A DNA stretch of 64,000 bases from Nemertoderma westbladi (lineage: Eukaryota > Xenacoelomorpha > Nemertodermatida > Nemertodermatidae). The position numbers and the translations under genes were made by a program. Positions 1 to 10,131 of the stretch are shown piece by piece. The stretch lies in contig JAUCBJ010003530.1 of the NCBI GenBank assembly GCA_032718475.1, positions 1-64,000 of the forward strand. Direction: 5' to 3'. Numbering within the stretch: the stretch's first letter is position 1; each line of letters opens with the position of its first letter. The notes beneath the pieces are model-generated. The model did no database searches. It had not been told where the DNA came from and was given only the letters and a program-made list of their open reading frames with translations.

Positions 1-18
1 AGGATGTAGCGTTTGCAC

Positions 19-230
19 GGGTGTAAACACTACGCCGACAACCGGCAGCCACTGCCGACAACAGCAAATATGAAAATGTAACCTGAGTTCGTAACTCTCG
101 TTTATAGTTTTTGGTTAGACTAACCTTCCACTGTAACCTGTTCCTTTCCCTCAATTAATAAATAACTTTAATTAGCTTTAATAATGGTTGTCGGCGTTGG
201 CTGTCGGCGTTACGGCGTACATTTACACCC
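19..230. mobile_element. MULE-like MITE with 9 bp target duplication
   Basis: A 212 bp element has imperfect terminal inverted repeats of roughly 45 bp. The left end starts GGGTGTAAAC and the right end finishes TTTACACCC. Both arms carry copies of a GCCGACAAC-type motif. It is flanked by a perfect 9 bp direct repeat, CGTTTGCAC, at 10-18 and 231-239. A GGG start and a 9 bp duplication are what Mutator-like (MULE) elements produce. There is no coding capacity. Its AT-rich core resembles the cores of the elements at 963-1179 and 29021-29229. Superfamily assignment is inference; the boundaries are read directly. Confidence 0.75.
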
Positions 231-239
231 CGTTTGCAC

Positions 240-594
240 GAAGTGGTTGGTATCATAAAAGTTGTGTGAATAAAACGCAACACGAGATTCGGGGTGATGA
301 ACTGATATGTGAGACCTGCATTTTGCCCACATTGAATATTACTACGTGGCAAGTACTTCAATGAGATATTGTATAAGTACAGTATGTTTATTACTAAACC
401 GGACTTAACTATAAATATTTCATTTACAGTTTACATCATTGTAATTAAACTAATCCACTTAAACTACAGTACATACGTTTTTTTTTCTTGCATCTGTGCA
501 TATATTATGCCTGGTATTGTACCATCAGACCATATAATATTATATGGCTTACTCCATCTCGATTACTAACTGACTAACACTAGCAGGTAGCAGC
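240..594. other. Unassigned AT-rich sequence
   Basis: I see no gene or repeat here. A 66-codon reading frame at 369-569 has no recognisable motif, signal or neighbour support and I do not call it. Confidence 0.5.
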
Positions 595-813
595 TTAATT
601 GCTGTAATATCTGATTACTTTGGAATAATGTCAACCTGAACTTTTTCATGTTAGCAATATTCCATTCTCATTGACTCTGTGTTAAACAGGATTAACGTGA
701 TTGGTTGCTGCTTAGTAGCAGCCCCTAGCAGGTTTCTCCAACCACATCACTTGTTTTATACAAAATGGAATAAATGTTAACTGGAAAAGCCACGATCTAA
801 GCACCCGTAGGCC
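595..813 (+). repeat. Dispersed repeat R1, uninterrupted copy
   Basis: This segment of about 218 bp recurs, split by a LINE, at 5650-5768 and 9528-9611. Shared blocks include GGATTAACGTGATTGGTTGC on the left and TTTCTCCAACCACATCAC on the right. It contains a hairpin, GCTGCT-TAGT-AGCAGC, near 709-724. The LINE in the other copy entered at that hairpin. The rightmost bases (reverse complement GGGTGCTTAGATC) resemble the GGGT ends of the MULE-like elements nearby, but I could not define a left terminus or a target duplication. Confidence 0.7.
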
Positions 814-962
814 TAGGGCCTACTGTATTCAGGTATTACAGTATTAAACTGCCAGACTGCTACTGTCAGACAGTAGGCCTACTGCCAAGAGTAACCAGTC
901 CAGCCTGCCAGCTGTCTGGCTGTGAGTTGAAATACAAATTGGCAATAATGGAGGCATTGCTC

Positions 963-1179
963 GGGTGACTACATAACAAAGACCCACGACCCAGGGAATA
1001 AAGACCAGTACAAAACACATGTTAACTTTAGTTTATTGTTTTAGTTCCCCCAACACGCCTCTGTAACCTGCCCCTTTATTAACCAGTTCCTTTAAATGTC
1101 AATGGGAACTAACGCTCTACAGCTCTATGGCAATGGGACCTAACGCGACTTTACGGTACGGTACCTCTTTGTTTTGTAC
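963..1179 (-). mobile_element. GGGT-ended MITE family, copy 1 (right end lost)
   Basis: In reverse orientation this matches the elements at 28450-28673 and 36840-37063. It starts GGGTGACTAC and shares a core with GTTTATTGTTTT, TTCCCCCAACA, TGTAACCTGC and the words TAACGCTCT and GGACCTAACGC. It stops after GTTTTGTAC, short of the final bases of the family, so that terminus is missing or diverged. No convincing target duplication was found. Confidence 0.6.
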
Positions 1180-1289
1180 AATTGCAATTGCCAGGAACAT
1201 TTTCTATGAATAACTAAGTTTCGAAAGGTTTGTTGTATACAAGGGCAGAATCCTGTCGTCATGGCTGCAAGGATTACGATGAAACCGAA

Positions 1290-2424
1290 GGGTAAATCTT
1301 TTCGACCTACGCGTAGGCCTACGCGTAGCTACGCGTAGCTACGCGTAGTTTGTAACTTCCATTCCTGTCATTTACCGGTAGGGCCAGACTTACTGCCTTT
1401 TTAACAACTACGCGTAGGTGTTTTAAAACTACGCGTAGTTATTTTGGAACTACGCGTAGGTATTTTGAAACTACGCGTAGGTGCTACGCGTAGCTACGCG
1501 TAGGTGCTACGCGTAGCAGTCCTGATAACAATGATTTTTCATTTCAGGTCCGGTAGGGTTGAGTTGTTAGGCAAGTATCGGTATATGTCAGGTATCTGAT
1601 TATCAGACAAATGTAATAACAGAATCGGAAACTCATATCTCTACATACAGCACTGGTAATAAATAATATTCGGCTCTTTCATATACAAACACAGAGGATG
1701 AATAAAAAGTAAACTTAAAATTCACGTCTCATGATTCAAGTATCTTTGTTTCCATTGGATTATTTAAATATTGAATAGTAGTAAATAAAGCGACCAGTCT
1801 ACCGGTGAAGAGGTTAAGCGAAAGCTGATAAATACTGCATATAATCAAATTGTTTGGTCAAATGACAAGTGCAACCAATCATGGTAGACAATTTAGTCTC
1901 CCCCTTCCCTTGTCAAGGGGTTAACATATTAAATACAGTATATCCTTGCCCTATCGTGAACAAAGGCAATAAAAAGCATAGAGAATCGATAAGAACCATC
2001 GGCCTATTTCCTTTGGAAACTATTTTTGAACTCTAAACATTAATTATTAACACATTTTACCGCCCGCAACGCATGAAGTGAAGAATATGTAGTTTTCGCG
2101 TATTCCTCTATATAGAGTATACAGGTATAGGATACATTACTGTTGAAAGCATTTGATGGTTGTGGGTTGTTTATTGAACATACCGTATTGTGTCTTATTT
2201 TAGTACTGACTCGCTTGGAATACGTAAGCCTACTAATGATAAACGACGTATAGGCATAGTTATGGGTAGCACCTATGCGTAGGTCGCGTAGGACCTACGC
2301 GTAGCTACGCGTAGCACCTACGCGTAGTTATTGTTAAAACTCTGAAACTGGTGATATATGACCCAATGTTGCGAACTACGCGTAGCTACGCGTAGGCCTA
2401 CGCGTAGGTCGAAAAGATTTGCCC
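1290..2424. mobile_element. MULE-like element with CTACGCGTAG arms and 9 bp target duplication
   Basis: A 1,135 bp element is bounded by a perfect 9 bp direct repeat, GAAACCGAA, at 1281-1289 and 2425-2433. The termini are inverted copies: GGGTAAATCTTTTCGACC on the left against GGCAAATCTTTTCGACC at the right end read in reverse. Just inside each end the palindromic decamer CTACGCGTAG is iterated (about 1309-1518 and 2273-2412), so the inner arms are clusters of palindromes. The interior of about 750 bp has no supported reading frame, so it is non-autonomous. The 9 bp duplication and GGG start point to the Mutator-like superfamily; this is inference from termini only. Confidence 0.8.
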
Positions 2425-2496
2425 GAAACCGAATGCAGAAAAGGAGGTTGGAGACAGGTTCGAGACAGGTAGGCCTACCTGTCTATACCTATCGAA

Positions 2497-2757
2497 TCTA
2501 TCGAATACGTAAGTGGAAGGCATGGGCGGCCTTGAATAGGCTTTCCAGGATTTGGAAGTCACCGAGAATTAATCAGAAACTTAAGGTCCGATTATTTAGA
2601 GCAGCAGTAGTTCCACTACTCCTCTATGGGAGTCCATGCTGGGCTCTAACTGCTGACACCAAATCTCTGGATGGCACATTCACAAGAATGCTACGCCGGA
2701 TTCATTGTGTCAAGTACAATGCACACATCTCCAACGAGACACTATATAACATTGGAT
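2497..2757 (+). pseudogene. LINE reverse transcriptase fragment
   Basis: This 260 bp piece is nearly identical to 8952-9211 of the LINE at 5769-9530. It covers the region after the FADD motif that encodes KAWAALNRLSRIWKSPRI and the following CWALTA block. It differs by a few substitutions and lacks a codon around GAGGAC. Both ends are cut: neither the catalytic core nor the 3' end is present. An open frame of 145 codons spanning it (2358-2795) is a chimera of transposon arm, unrelated sequence and this fragment, not a gene. Confidence 0.9.
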
Positions 2758-2822
2758 ATATCTACCTGCCTACCTGCAATGGAATAACTGAATAACAGAA
2801 GTCTGCAATAACAATAAGGTAG

Positions 2823-3041
2823 GAGACACTGTGTGGGAACGAAAATCTGTATCCCAATGGAACCGTGAATTGGAATGATCCCAAGTTTATCCAGCATCCG
2901 GTAACAACCGAACCAGTAACACCAGAGTCAGAACCGTTGACAACGGCTGAAATATTCACAACAGCTAGTTTGGCGAATCACCTCACTGGAGTTGTTGTTT
3001 ATGTTCTGTTGGCAGTAACAATTACAATTGACTTCTACTGA
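2823..3041 (+). CDS. Possible terminal exon of a single-pass membrane or GPI-anchored protein
   Basis: An open frame starts straight after a TAG dinucleotide that could be a splice acceptor and ends in TGA at 3039-3041 (72 codons plus stop). The translation has a Cys and an N-glycosylation sequon (NGT) near its start. A Thr/Pro/Glu-rich stalk (VTTEPVTPESEPLTT) follows, then a hydrophobic stretch (LTGVVVYVLLAVTITI) a few residues before the end. That order, stalk then hydrophobic C-terminus, is typical of a type I membrane or GPI-anchored protein. I recognise no family. There is no start codon in frame, no partner exon was identified, and the acceptor has a poor polypyrimidine tract, so chance cannot be excluded. 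Confidence 0.35.
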   Translation, partial: ETLCGNENLYPNGTVNWNDPKFIQHPVTTEPVTPESEPLTTAEIFTTASLANHLTGVVVYVLLAVTITIDFY

Positions 3042-3414
3042 CTGATATCCGGTATCGTAACTTTACCAGTATGGGTAGCAAACTTGTATTGTCATTCTCT
3101 GTCAATCTTGAAATCGCTAAACTACTGTATTCTGCTTTGTTTTACCTATACTACTGTAAATAGTAAATATTAACACATGCAAATCGATATGATTTTTATA
3201 TACGGCCTTATAATTAATTATTCAAGTTTATGTTTGTTTCCTTAAAGTGCAAACATAAAGAGCCAGAGCCATAACCAATCGTTATAACTTGTATACTTCA
3301 TGTGTTGTGTATTTATGCATATATATATATATAATAATCAATATTGCTACAGGCGTCAACCTGCCAATCACCACATCCTCTGAGGATGAGTCACGGCGGT
3401 TCTACCAAGCACAA
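3042..3414. other. Unassigned sequence downstream of the candidate exon
   Basis: This is AT-rich with a short TA run near 3320-3331. I see no gene, clear polyadenylation signal or repeat. Confidence 0.4.
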
Positions 3415-3715
3415 CTACCCGTTAGTGGTTAGTATAGTAGACCTAGTAGTGGTGGGGTGAGGGGGGGGGGGGGGGGTGTTTAATGGTTAGAAGTAGACGT
3501 AGTGATAGAGGGTGAGGGGGGGGGGGTCGAGCGGGGTTGTTTAACGTGGTTAGTACTGTAGTAGTAGACGTAGTGCGATAGAGGATGGGGAGGGGGGTAT
3601 TTAATGATTAGTAGTAGACATAGTGGGGGTTATTAACAGTTAGTAGTGTGGGGGGGGGGGGGGGGGTGTGTTTTGTTTAACTGTTAGTAGTAGAATAGTG
3701 ATAAGGAGTGGGAAT
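3415..3715 (+). repeat. Degenerate tandem repeat with long G runs
   Basis: Four to five imperfect units of about 65-80 bp each carry a GTTAGTAGTAGAC-like segment, a GATAGAGG-like segment and a run of 8 to 18 G residues. The G runs near 3461-3477, 3517-3526 and 3653-3666 could form G-quadruplexes in the plus strand. No gene overlaps. Confidence 0.7.
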
Positions 3716-4322
3716 ATTTGTTAATATGAGGCATGTTTTCTCTGATCGTAATGGTTGTTATCAGGTTAAATGTGTAACCTCTATCTCATATATTGCTCTC
3801 GTCATTATTGTTTCATTTTGTATAAGTCAGTGGGATAGTTGGTCTGTTGCCTGTAGGGGTTGACAGTATTTAACGAACGGATGAAGTGGTAGGCATTCAC
3901 CAGCGGCAGCATAGTGTAAAGATGATAGAAAAAATTAAGTATTGAGGGTCTTTAGCTGGTTATATTATATTAGATAAAGATACAATAGTAAACGTTTTCG
4001 ACCTACCGGTCTGCATCAGACTATGTACTGGCCATAGTGTATGGTAGTGCTATGCCATAGTGCTATGTACTGGTATATATTGACAGTATTTGATATTGAT
4101 GACTCATATTCTGAAGGACTAATAATGCTGCCTGCCGTGTGGGGAATGGGGGGGAGGCAAATTCTAAGGTCGGTTATGAGTGTTTCATTAATGGTGTAGG
4201 AATGGGAGCATTGCGTGGTGGTTGGAAGGTCTGTAATTCGAGAGTCACTGGTGTTTGTTTATTATAGTCCATTAGCTGGAGTCATGTTTATTCGTTTTTC
4301 CCATATGTTGTTGGTTTGTTCT
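3716..4322. other. Unassigned intergenic sequence
   Basis: I see no supported reading frame, transposon end or array here. There is a local repetition of GCTATGTACTGG around 4020-4075. Confidence 0.4.
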
Positions 4323-4326
4323 TTAA

Positions 4327-5417
4327 CCCTATTACCACTGGGGTGTTTTGACCATTAGCACCACTGGGGGGGGGCCGATTCGGCCCACCCACTATATTTT
4401 TGTAGTCGTCCAATGAAATCCTACAAAATTTGGGCTGTTGGTGAAACAACTATAGATGAACACTACCAAACCTTAAAAAATTAAAATTTCATAAGCAGGG
4501 TCTCATAATTTTGATGAAAAATAAAAGTAGTCCCAGGACAAAATTACAAAATTTTTCGTTTTCTAAAAACTAATAGTGTGGCAGTGTTGGCTAGATTTAG
4601 TAGGTTTTTCAAGACGCTGAATCGAATGTGATTATATTCCACTTCCAAAAATTGAAGTGGATGCTATTTTTCGTGCACCTAAGAAGTGGGCGTGGCACTT
4701 CAAATTTTGAAAAATACGAGATTCGGAAAATAAACCAAAATTGAAATTTTAACGAATTTATATAGGTTTTCCAGACCGCTGAATCGATTGAAAGTAATAT
4801 AGAAGCCTGAAGACTTAGAAGTTAGCCATTTTTTGAAATCAAAACTTTAGTGTTTTTTCCGAATAAAGTAATTTTGAAAATTTGAAGTGCCACGCCCTAA
4901 TTTTGGTGCACCAAAAATGGCGAACCACTAAGTCTTCAGGCTTCTATATTACTTTCAATCGATTCAGCGCTCCAGAAAACCTATAAAAATGCTTTGCAAA
5001 TCAAAACTTTAGTGTATTTTCCGAATCTCGTATTTTTCAAAATTTGAAGTGCCACGCCCTAATTTTGGTGCACCAAAAATGGCGAACCACTACACTTACA
5101 TACTTGTATAGAACATTAGAGTGATCCAAACCAATAAAAATAAATAAAAATAGCCCAAACATAAATAATTACTAAATCACGAATGACTTTGTAAAATTCG
5201 AAAATTTCAAAAAATTTGGTGCTGGAGACCAAATTTTGAGGTGGCACCCACATCGAAAAGTAGAAATCCAATTGCAACGGCGTTTTTTGCAAAAGATGCG
5301 GCATTAAATTTGGCTAATTCTCACAAAAAATTGGGCCGGTACGTAATGTGGTTGCATAGTTACAGCAACTAAAAACTAGGAAGGGGCCGATTCGGCCCCC
5401 CCCCAGTGCTAATAGGG
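4327..5417. mobile_element. piggyBac-like non-autonomous element
   Basis: The element lies between two TTAA tetranucleotides (4323-4326 and 5418-5421). Its ends read CCCTATTACCACTGGGG on the left and, in reverse complement, CCCTATTAGCACTGGGG on the right. TTAA duplication plus CCCT termini define the piggyBac superfamily. Both ends continue into a G run and GGCCGATTCGGCC-like dyads; the left end has an extra partial duplication of the terminus. The interior is itself palindromic. Arms of about 65 bp around 4757-4830 and 4915-4985 are inverted copies, and a block containing GAAGTGCCACGCCC occurs twice directly and once inverted. No transposase is visible. Confidence 0.85.
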
Positions 5418-5649
5418 TTAAGCCGAAAAATGTGGTCAAAACATAAAGTTTTCAAAAGCATGACATATTATACATATTTAGAAAGCTCAATTTTATCTTT
5501 TTTTAGTGCTAATCAGAGATAAGGCTAATTAAGACAGGATAAATTAAAAAATAAAATGTGGTAAAATTTTACAAATCCGTCTCCAAGACTACAAATCGCA
5601 GACAAGTCTACGCTTGACAAGACTACATTTGTAGTCTTGTACAATTTCT
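5418..5649. other. Spacer with a perfect hairpin
   Basis: AT-rich spacer. At 5617-5640 there is a 10 bp perfect stem around a 4-base loop, ACAAGACTAC-ATTT-GTAGTCTTGT, preceded by related copies of CAAGACTACAAAT and CAAGTCTACG. No gene is seen. Confidence 0.5.
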
Positions 5650-5768
5650 TACAACTGTAATTTCTGATAACTTTGGAATAATGGTAACCTGAACTTTTTT
5701 AAGTTAGCAATATTCCATTCCCATTCCATTCCATTCCCACAGGATTAACGTGATTGGTTGCTGCTTAG
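5650..5768 (+). repeat. Dispersed repeat R1, left half of LINE-split copy
   Basis: Matches 595-715 (shared GGATTAACGTGATTGGTTGC) and breaks off at CTGCTTAG, where the LINE begins. The right half resumes at 9528-9611. Confidence 0.75.
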
Positions 5769-8700
5769 GTCAGGTCAGGTATTCTAGGTCATTGATCAAG
5801 AAAACTTGCCACCTCCATGCAGCATAAAGGAGGTGCCACCTGTAGCTGCATAGACCCTCTTACTAGGGCAAATCTGGTCCTGTAACTAGGACCCCCTTCG
5901 TTCTGGGATAAGGACGCCCTTGGTCCTGGATTAAGGACCCATATACTTGGCTGCAGGGGTATATGGCCTGACCAGGCAGATGGTGATCTACCAATGGCTG
6001 GTCAGGAGTAGAGTGTTCTTATGTCCACTCTGAGAGCACTTCACTGCGACCTGCACCTGGCAGCAAGGGTACAGGGCATGACCCAGCAGATGAGCTGCAA
6101 CAGCCAATGGTGGGTCATGTGCGCCAGAGTAGATATGGGTGATGGGCCTCATATCTGACTCCATTGCGACACCCACCCTGTGGAATGGCAAACCAGGGTG
6201 TGGTATTTGCCCCGAGAGCTGACTCGGCAAAAAAGCACCCCCCAACCCCCACTATGGATTACATTAGCAATGCGGAGGTCCGGCCACTAGAGGCCAGTGG
6301 AATTACCGGACACAATCGGCCTCACAGGCGTCAGTTAACTCCTGACCGGCTGCCTGTCTCACCCCCTACTGGAGAGAGAGCAGCCAACAATTCTTTGAGT
6401 CCCTTTCTTGATGACCTTTCTGGCCCAAACCCTGGGTCACCAGGAAGGCCAGATTGTGATGGGGAGAGGGATTCTGGAGTTGGAGGCTGCTCTCATGTTC
6501 CACCCCGACCAACAAAGCCATTGGTGAATCTGAGGCAAGTCACAAGACTAGCCTCAGTAAACACCCTAACACTCGGGTCCCCAATGCGACAAGGTGAGCT
6601 GACTGCCTTGGCAGATAAGCTTTCTCTTAGCGCAGTGGGTGTTCAAGAGCACCGAATGCAGACTGGACAGACTGATGAGGTTCTGATTAAGGACATGGGG
6701 GGTGGTTGGCGACTCGCACTCGCGTCAGCAGATGATAGTGGCAATGGTGGAATTGGTCTATTGATGAATCCAACTGCACATGCAGCATTGGACAAAATAG
6801 ACCAAATCTCTAAACCGCATCATCCGTTGCCACTTCTCATGTTCTGGAAGACTGGCTAAGAAGTTTCCTAAGGTGGTTCTGATTGTGTGCTACTCTCCAA
6901 CTAGTGTTGCCCCTGTAGAGGAGGTGGAAAATTTCAACCACAATCTACAAGCAGCTACTGATGGAGTGGATCAGCATGCATTCTTAACATTCCTGGGAGA
7001 CTTTAATGCAAGTCTGCATCAATCACCTACATCGCCCTGGGTCTATAGCAATAGTGTTAACCGAAATTCTGTCCATCTTCAGGATTTTATCTCTGGAAAT
7101 GGATTGTTTTCGGCTGGAACCCAGTTCAAGAAGCGAACTGGAAAGCTATGGACTCATAGTGGACCCAGTGGTCACAAGTCCCAGATAGACCATATTCTGT
7201 TTCGTAGGAAATACATGAGCTCTATACAAGACTGTAATGCATTTACACTTCGACCCTTCTCCAGTGATCACCGCCTTATTGTGGCCAAGGTAAGACTTAG
7301 TCTGCGTGCTAGCAGAACAACGAAATCTGCCTTGCCGCGGCATGACTGGTCCTCTCTGTTGCAACAGCCAAGTGTGAGATCCAGCTTCACACTACAGCTG
7401 AGCAACAGGTATGAGGCTCTTGCCTCTGAGGCGGCAGATCACTGTGAGGGCTATACTGCCTTTACAGAAGCAGTTAAGTTAGCAGCTGCGGAAACAGTTC
7501 CTGTATACCCTCGAAACAGGAAAAGGGCCCCCTGGACTGACAACAAAATTCAGAAGTGCCGAAATGACCTCCATAAGGCGCAGAAAGAGTCCCGACTCAA
7601 ACAGACTACAGTGGCCAAGAATGCAGTTAAGGCTGCATCTAGGTCCCTGAACAGGCAGTACTCTGCTAATCTACAGGAGCTAATAAACCAACAGGTTGAT
7701 GCCATCAATGATGCTGACGACAGCAGGCAATCATCCCAGGCATGGAAATCGATCAATCTGCTTACTGGGCGGAAAAGCCAACCAACCACCAAGGTTAAGG
7801 CTGATTCACCAGCCGATCGCCTCAATGGTTGGAAAGCCCACTTTGAAAAGCTCCTCAATAATGACAGGGTATTGCCTGATAACTTTATAGAAGTAAAAGT
7901 GTCTGAGTCTGTACTCCCAGACATTCCCATTGGCGATATCTCCTTTGCAGAAGTGAAGGCTGCTGCAAAGAGCATTAAGACCAATCGTGCCAGTGGAGTA
8001 CATGGTGTTCCCCCTGAGGTCTTTAAAATACCTGAGTGTTTAAAGCTCATCTATCCCATCATAGTAGACATGTACCGAACAACAAGAGTCCCACAAGAAA
8101 TGAAAACAAATAAGTTGGTGCCAGTTCCCAAGAAGGGCAACCTAACACTCTATGGTTCTTTTCGGGGAATCTCATTGATCTCGATTGCTGCAAAGCTATA
8201 CAATAGGATTCTATTAAATCGCATCAGGGATCCCATTGAGAGACTGCTCCGTGGAAATCAAAATGGGTTCCGTAAAGGTCGTGGGACCATGGAGCCCATT
8301 TTGGCACTTAAAGGATAATTGAAGAGTTATCAAAAAAGAAAGACAGGCATCTGGCTGTTATCTTTGTTGACTTCTTCAAGGCCTTTGATTCAGTCTCTCG
8401 CTCACGTATGTTCAGCATACTTTCATTATATGGGATTCCTAATGAAATTATTGCAGCAATCAGATCAGTATACGATGGTTCGACAACATTTGTGTCTACT
8501 GTTGACGGTGACACAGAACCATTTGAAGTGTTATGGGGCGTCCTCCAAGGAGACACACTTGCACCATTCTTGTTCATTATTGTGGTTGACTATGTTCTAC
8601 GCATGTCCTTAGATCATTATAATGATGATGGGGTGATGATAACTCCACCTACTGGCTCCAGAAGTCGAGGAAATCCTGCCAAGTACCTAACTGATCTAGA

Positions 8701-9530
8701 CTTTGCTGATGACTTAGGAGTACTCTCAGAATCATTAGAGGGAGCCCAACGGCTCCTCAGCTCATTAGAACATGCTGCTTCTAGTGTTGGTCTTTTTATT
8801 AACTCCAGAAAGACCAAAATTCTGACAGTTAACTTTGAAAGTCCTCAGCAAGTCTCTGATCGGATGAGCATAAGCTCAAAGGATGGTATGCTTGAGCATG
8901 TGGACGACTTCTGTTACCTGGGATCATGGATCCGGAAGTCAGGTGAGGACCTTCGAATACGTAAGGGAAAGGCATGGGCAGCCTTGAATAGGCTTTCAAG
9001 GATTTGGAAGTCACCGAGAATTAATCGGAAACTTAAGGTCCGATTATTTAGAGCAGCAGTAGTTCCAGTACTCCTCTACGGGAGTCCATGCTGGGCTCTA
9101 ACTGCTGAGGACACCAAATCTCTGGATGGCACATTCACAAGAATGCTACGCCGGGTTCATTGTGTCAAGTACAATGCACACATCTCCAACCAGACACTAT
9201 ATAACATTGGAGGTGTCTCATTGGTTCCCCCAAGCTTGACACTAGAACAAAATCGCCTCCGCTTTGCAGGACATTGCTTTCGCCGTGAGGACCAGCCAGT
9301 GCATAATCTTGTACTTTGGCAGCCTCATGGAGTGAATAAGCATGGTGGACAGCCCATGACTTTCTTGAGACGCATCTTAAAGGACACTGGCCTTAAAGAT
9401 GCGGATGATCTAGCAAATGTCATGGGTGATAGGGAGTTGTGGCGGTGCAATTTTGTTGACAAGCTGGCACAGCATTCTTAAAAATGCAGCTGCAATGCAG
9501 CATGCCGATCCTAGTAGTAGTAGTAGTAGT
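5769..9530 (+). mobile_element. Near full-length APE-type LINE (RTE-like), inserted in repeat R1
   Basis: The limits are set by the flanking halves of repeat R1. The element has about 395 bp of 5' untranslated sequence, an endonuclease/reverse transcriptase reading frame, a 34-base 3' untranslated stretch and a terminal (AGT)n run at 9512-9533. A short tandem-repeat tail instead of poly(A), a single long pol frame and the LDFADD form of the catalytic motif all fit the RTE group of non-LTR elements; clade assignment needs a tree. Two single-base frameshifts make this copy inactive. Confidence 0.85.
6164..9481 (+). pseudogene. LINE pol: APE endonuclease plus reverse transcriptase, two frameshifts
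   Basis: In normal copies the product nicks target DNA and reverse-transcribes LINE RNA at the nick. Frame 1 (6164-6859) has a Pro/Arg-rich lead and the start of the endonuclease, with the QEHR motif. After a frameshift near 6820 the second frame (6873-8318) continues the endonuclease through GDFNAS, QIDHI and SDHRLIVAKVRLSLR. It then runs through a linker into early reverse transcriptase motifs (RGISLIS, NGFRKGR). A lost A near 8309 shifts the frame again. The third frame (readable from about 8310; largest segment 8408-9481) has FVDFFKAFDS (motif A Asp), GVLQGDTLAPFLF (motif B) and LDFADD (motif C). All catalytic motifs are present, so inactivation looks recent. Confidence 0.9.
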
Positions 9531-9611
9531 AGCAGATTTCTCCAACCACATCACTTGTTTTATACAAAATTGAATTATGTTAACTGGTAAAGCTACGATC
9601 TAAGCACCCGT
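9528..9611 (+). repeat. Dispersed repeat R1, right half of LINE-split copy
   Basis: Matches 733-813 (TTTCTCCAACCACATCACTT through ATCTAAGCACCCG) and follows directly on the LINE's (AGT)n tail. About 10-14 bases present at the junction of the intact copy are absent, so the target was trimmed on insertion or this copy differed. Confidence 0.75.
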
Positions 9612-10131
9612 CCGTTCCAGCCACCTATAAGGTCCACCCGTTCCACCTACCTGTAGGTCCACTCGTTCCACCCACCTGTAGGTCCACTCGTTCCACCCAC
9701 CTGTAGGCACCCCCGTTCCACCCACCTATAAGGTCCACTCGTTCCACCCACCTGTAGCCCGCCCCCCGTTCCACCCACCTGTAGGTCCATTCGATCCACC
9801 CACCTATATGTACACTCGTTCCTGCCGCCCATCCACCTGTAGGTCCACTCGTTCCACCCACCTGTAGGCACCCCGTTCCACCCACCTATAAGGTCCACTC
9901 GTTCCACCCACCTGTAGCCCGCCCCCCGTTCCACCCACCTGTAGGTCCATTCGATCCACCCACCTATATGTACACTCGTTCCTGCCGCCCATCCACCTGT
10001 AGGTCCACTCGTTCCACCCACCTGTAGGCACCCCCGTTCCACCCACCTATAAGGACCACTCGTTCCACCCACCTGTAGCCCGCCCCCCGTTCCACCCACC
10101 TGTAGGTCCATTCGATCCACCCACCTATATG
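9612..10131 (-). repeat. Kinesin-derived minisatellite, distal block
   Basis: Tandem units of 25-26 bp carry CACCCACCTGTAGGTCC on the plus strand, with variants ending TAGGCACCCC or TAGCCCGCCCC. They are organised in a higher-order unit of about 160 bp that also includes a CCTATATGTACACTCG variant. Read on the minus strand a unit encodes NEWTYRWV, the same residues that end the kinesin exon at 11308-12615. The block is continuous with 11058-11395 once the inserted element at 10132-11057 is removed. Confidence 0.9.

Noticed and set aside
2358-2795. 145-codon open frame around the LINE fragment
   Set aside because: A chimera of transposon arm, flank and LINE fragment; only 2497-2757 is homologous to anything.
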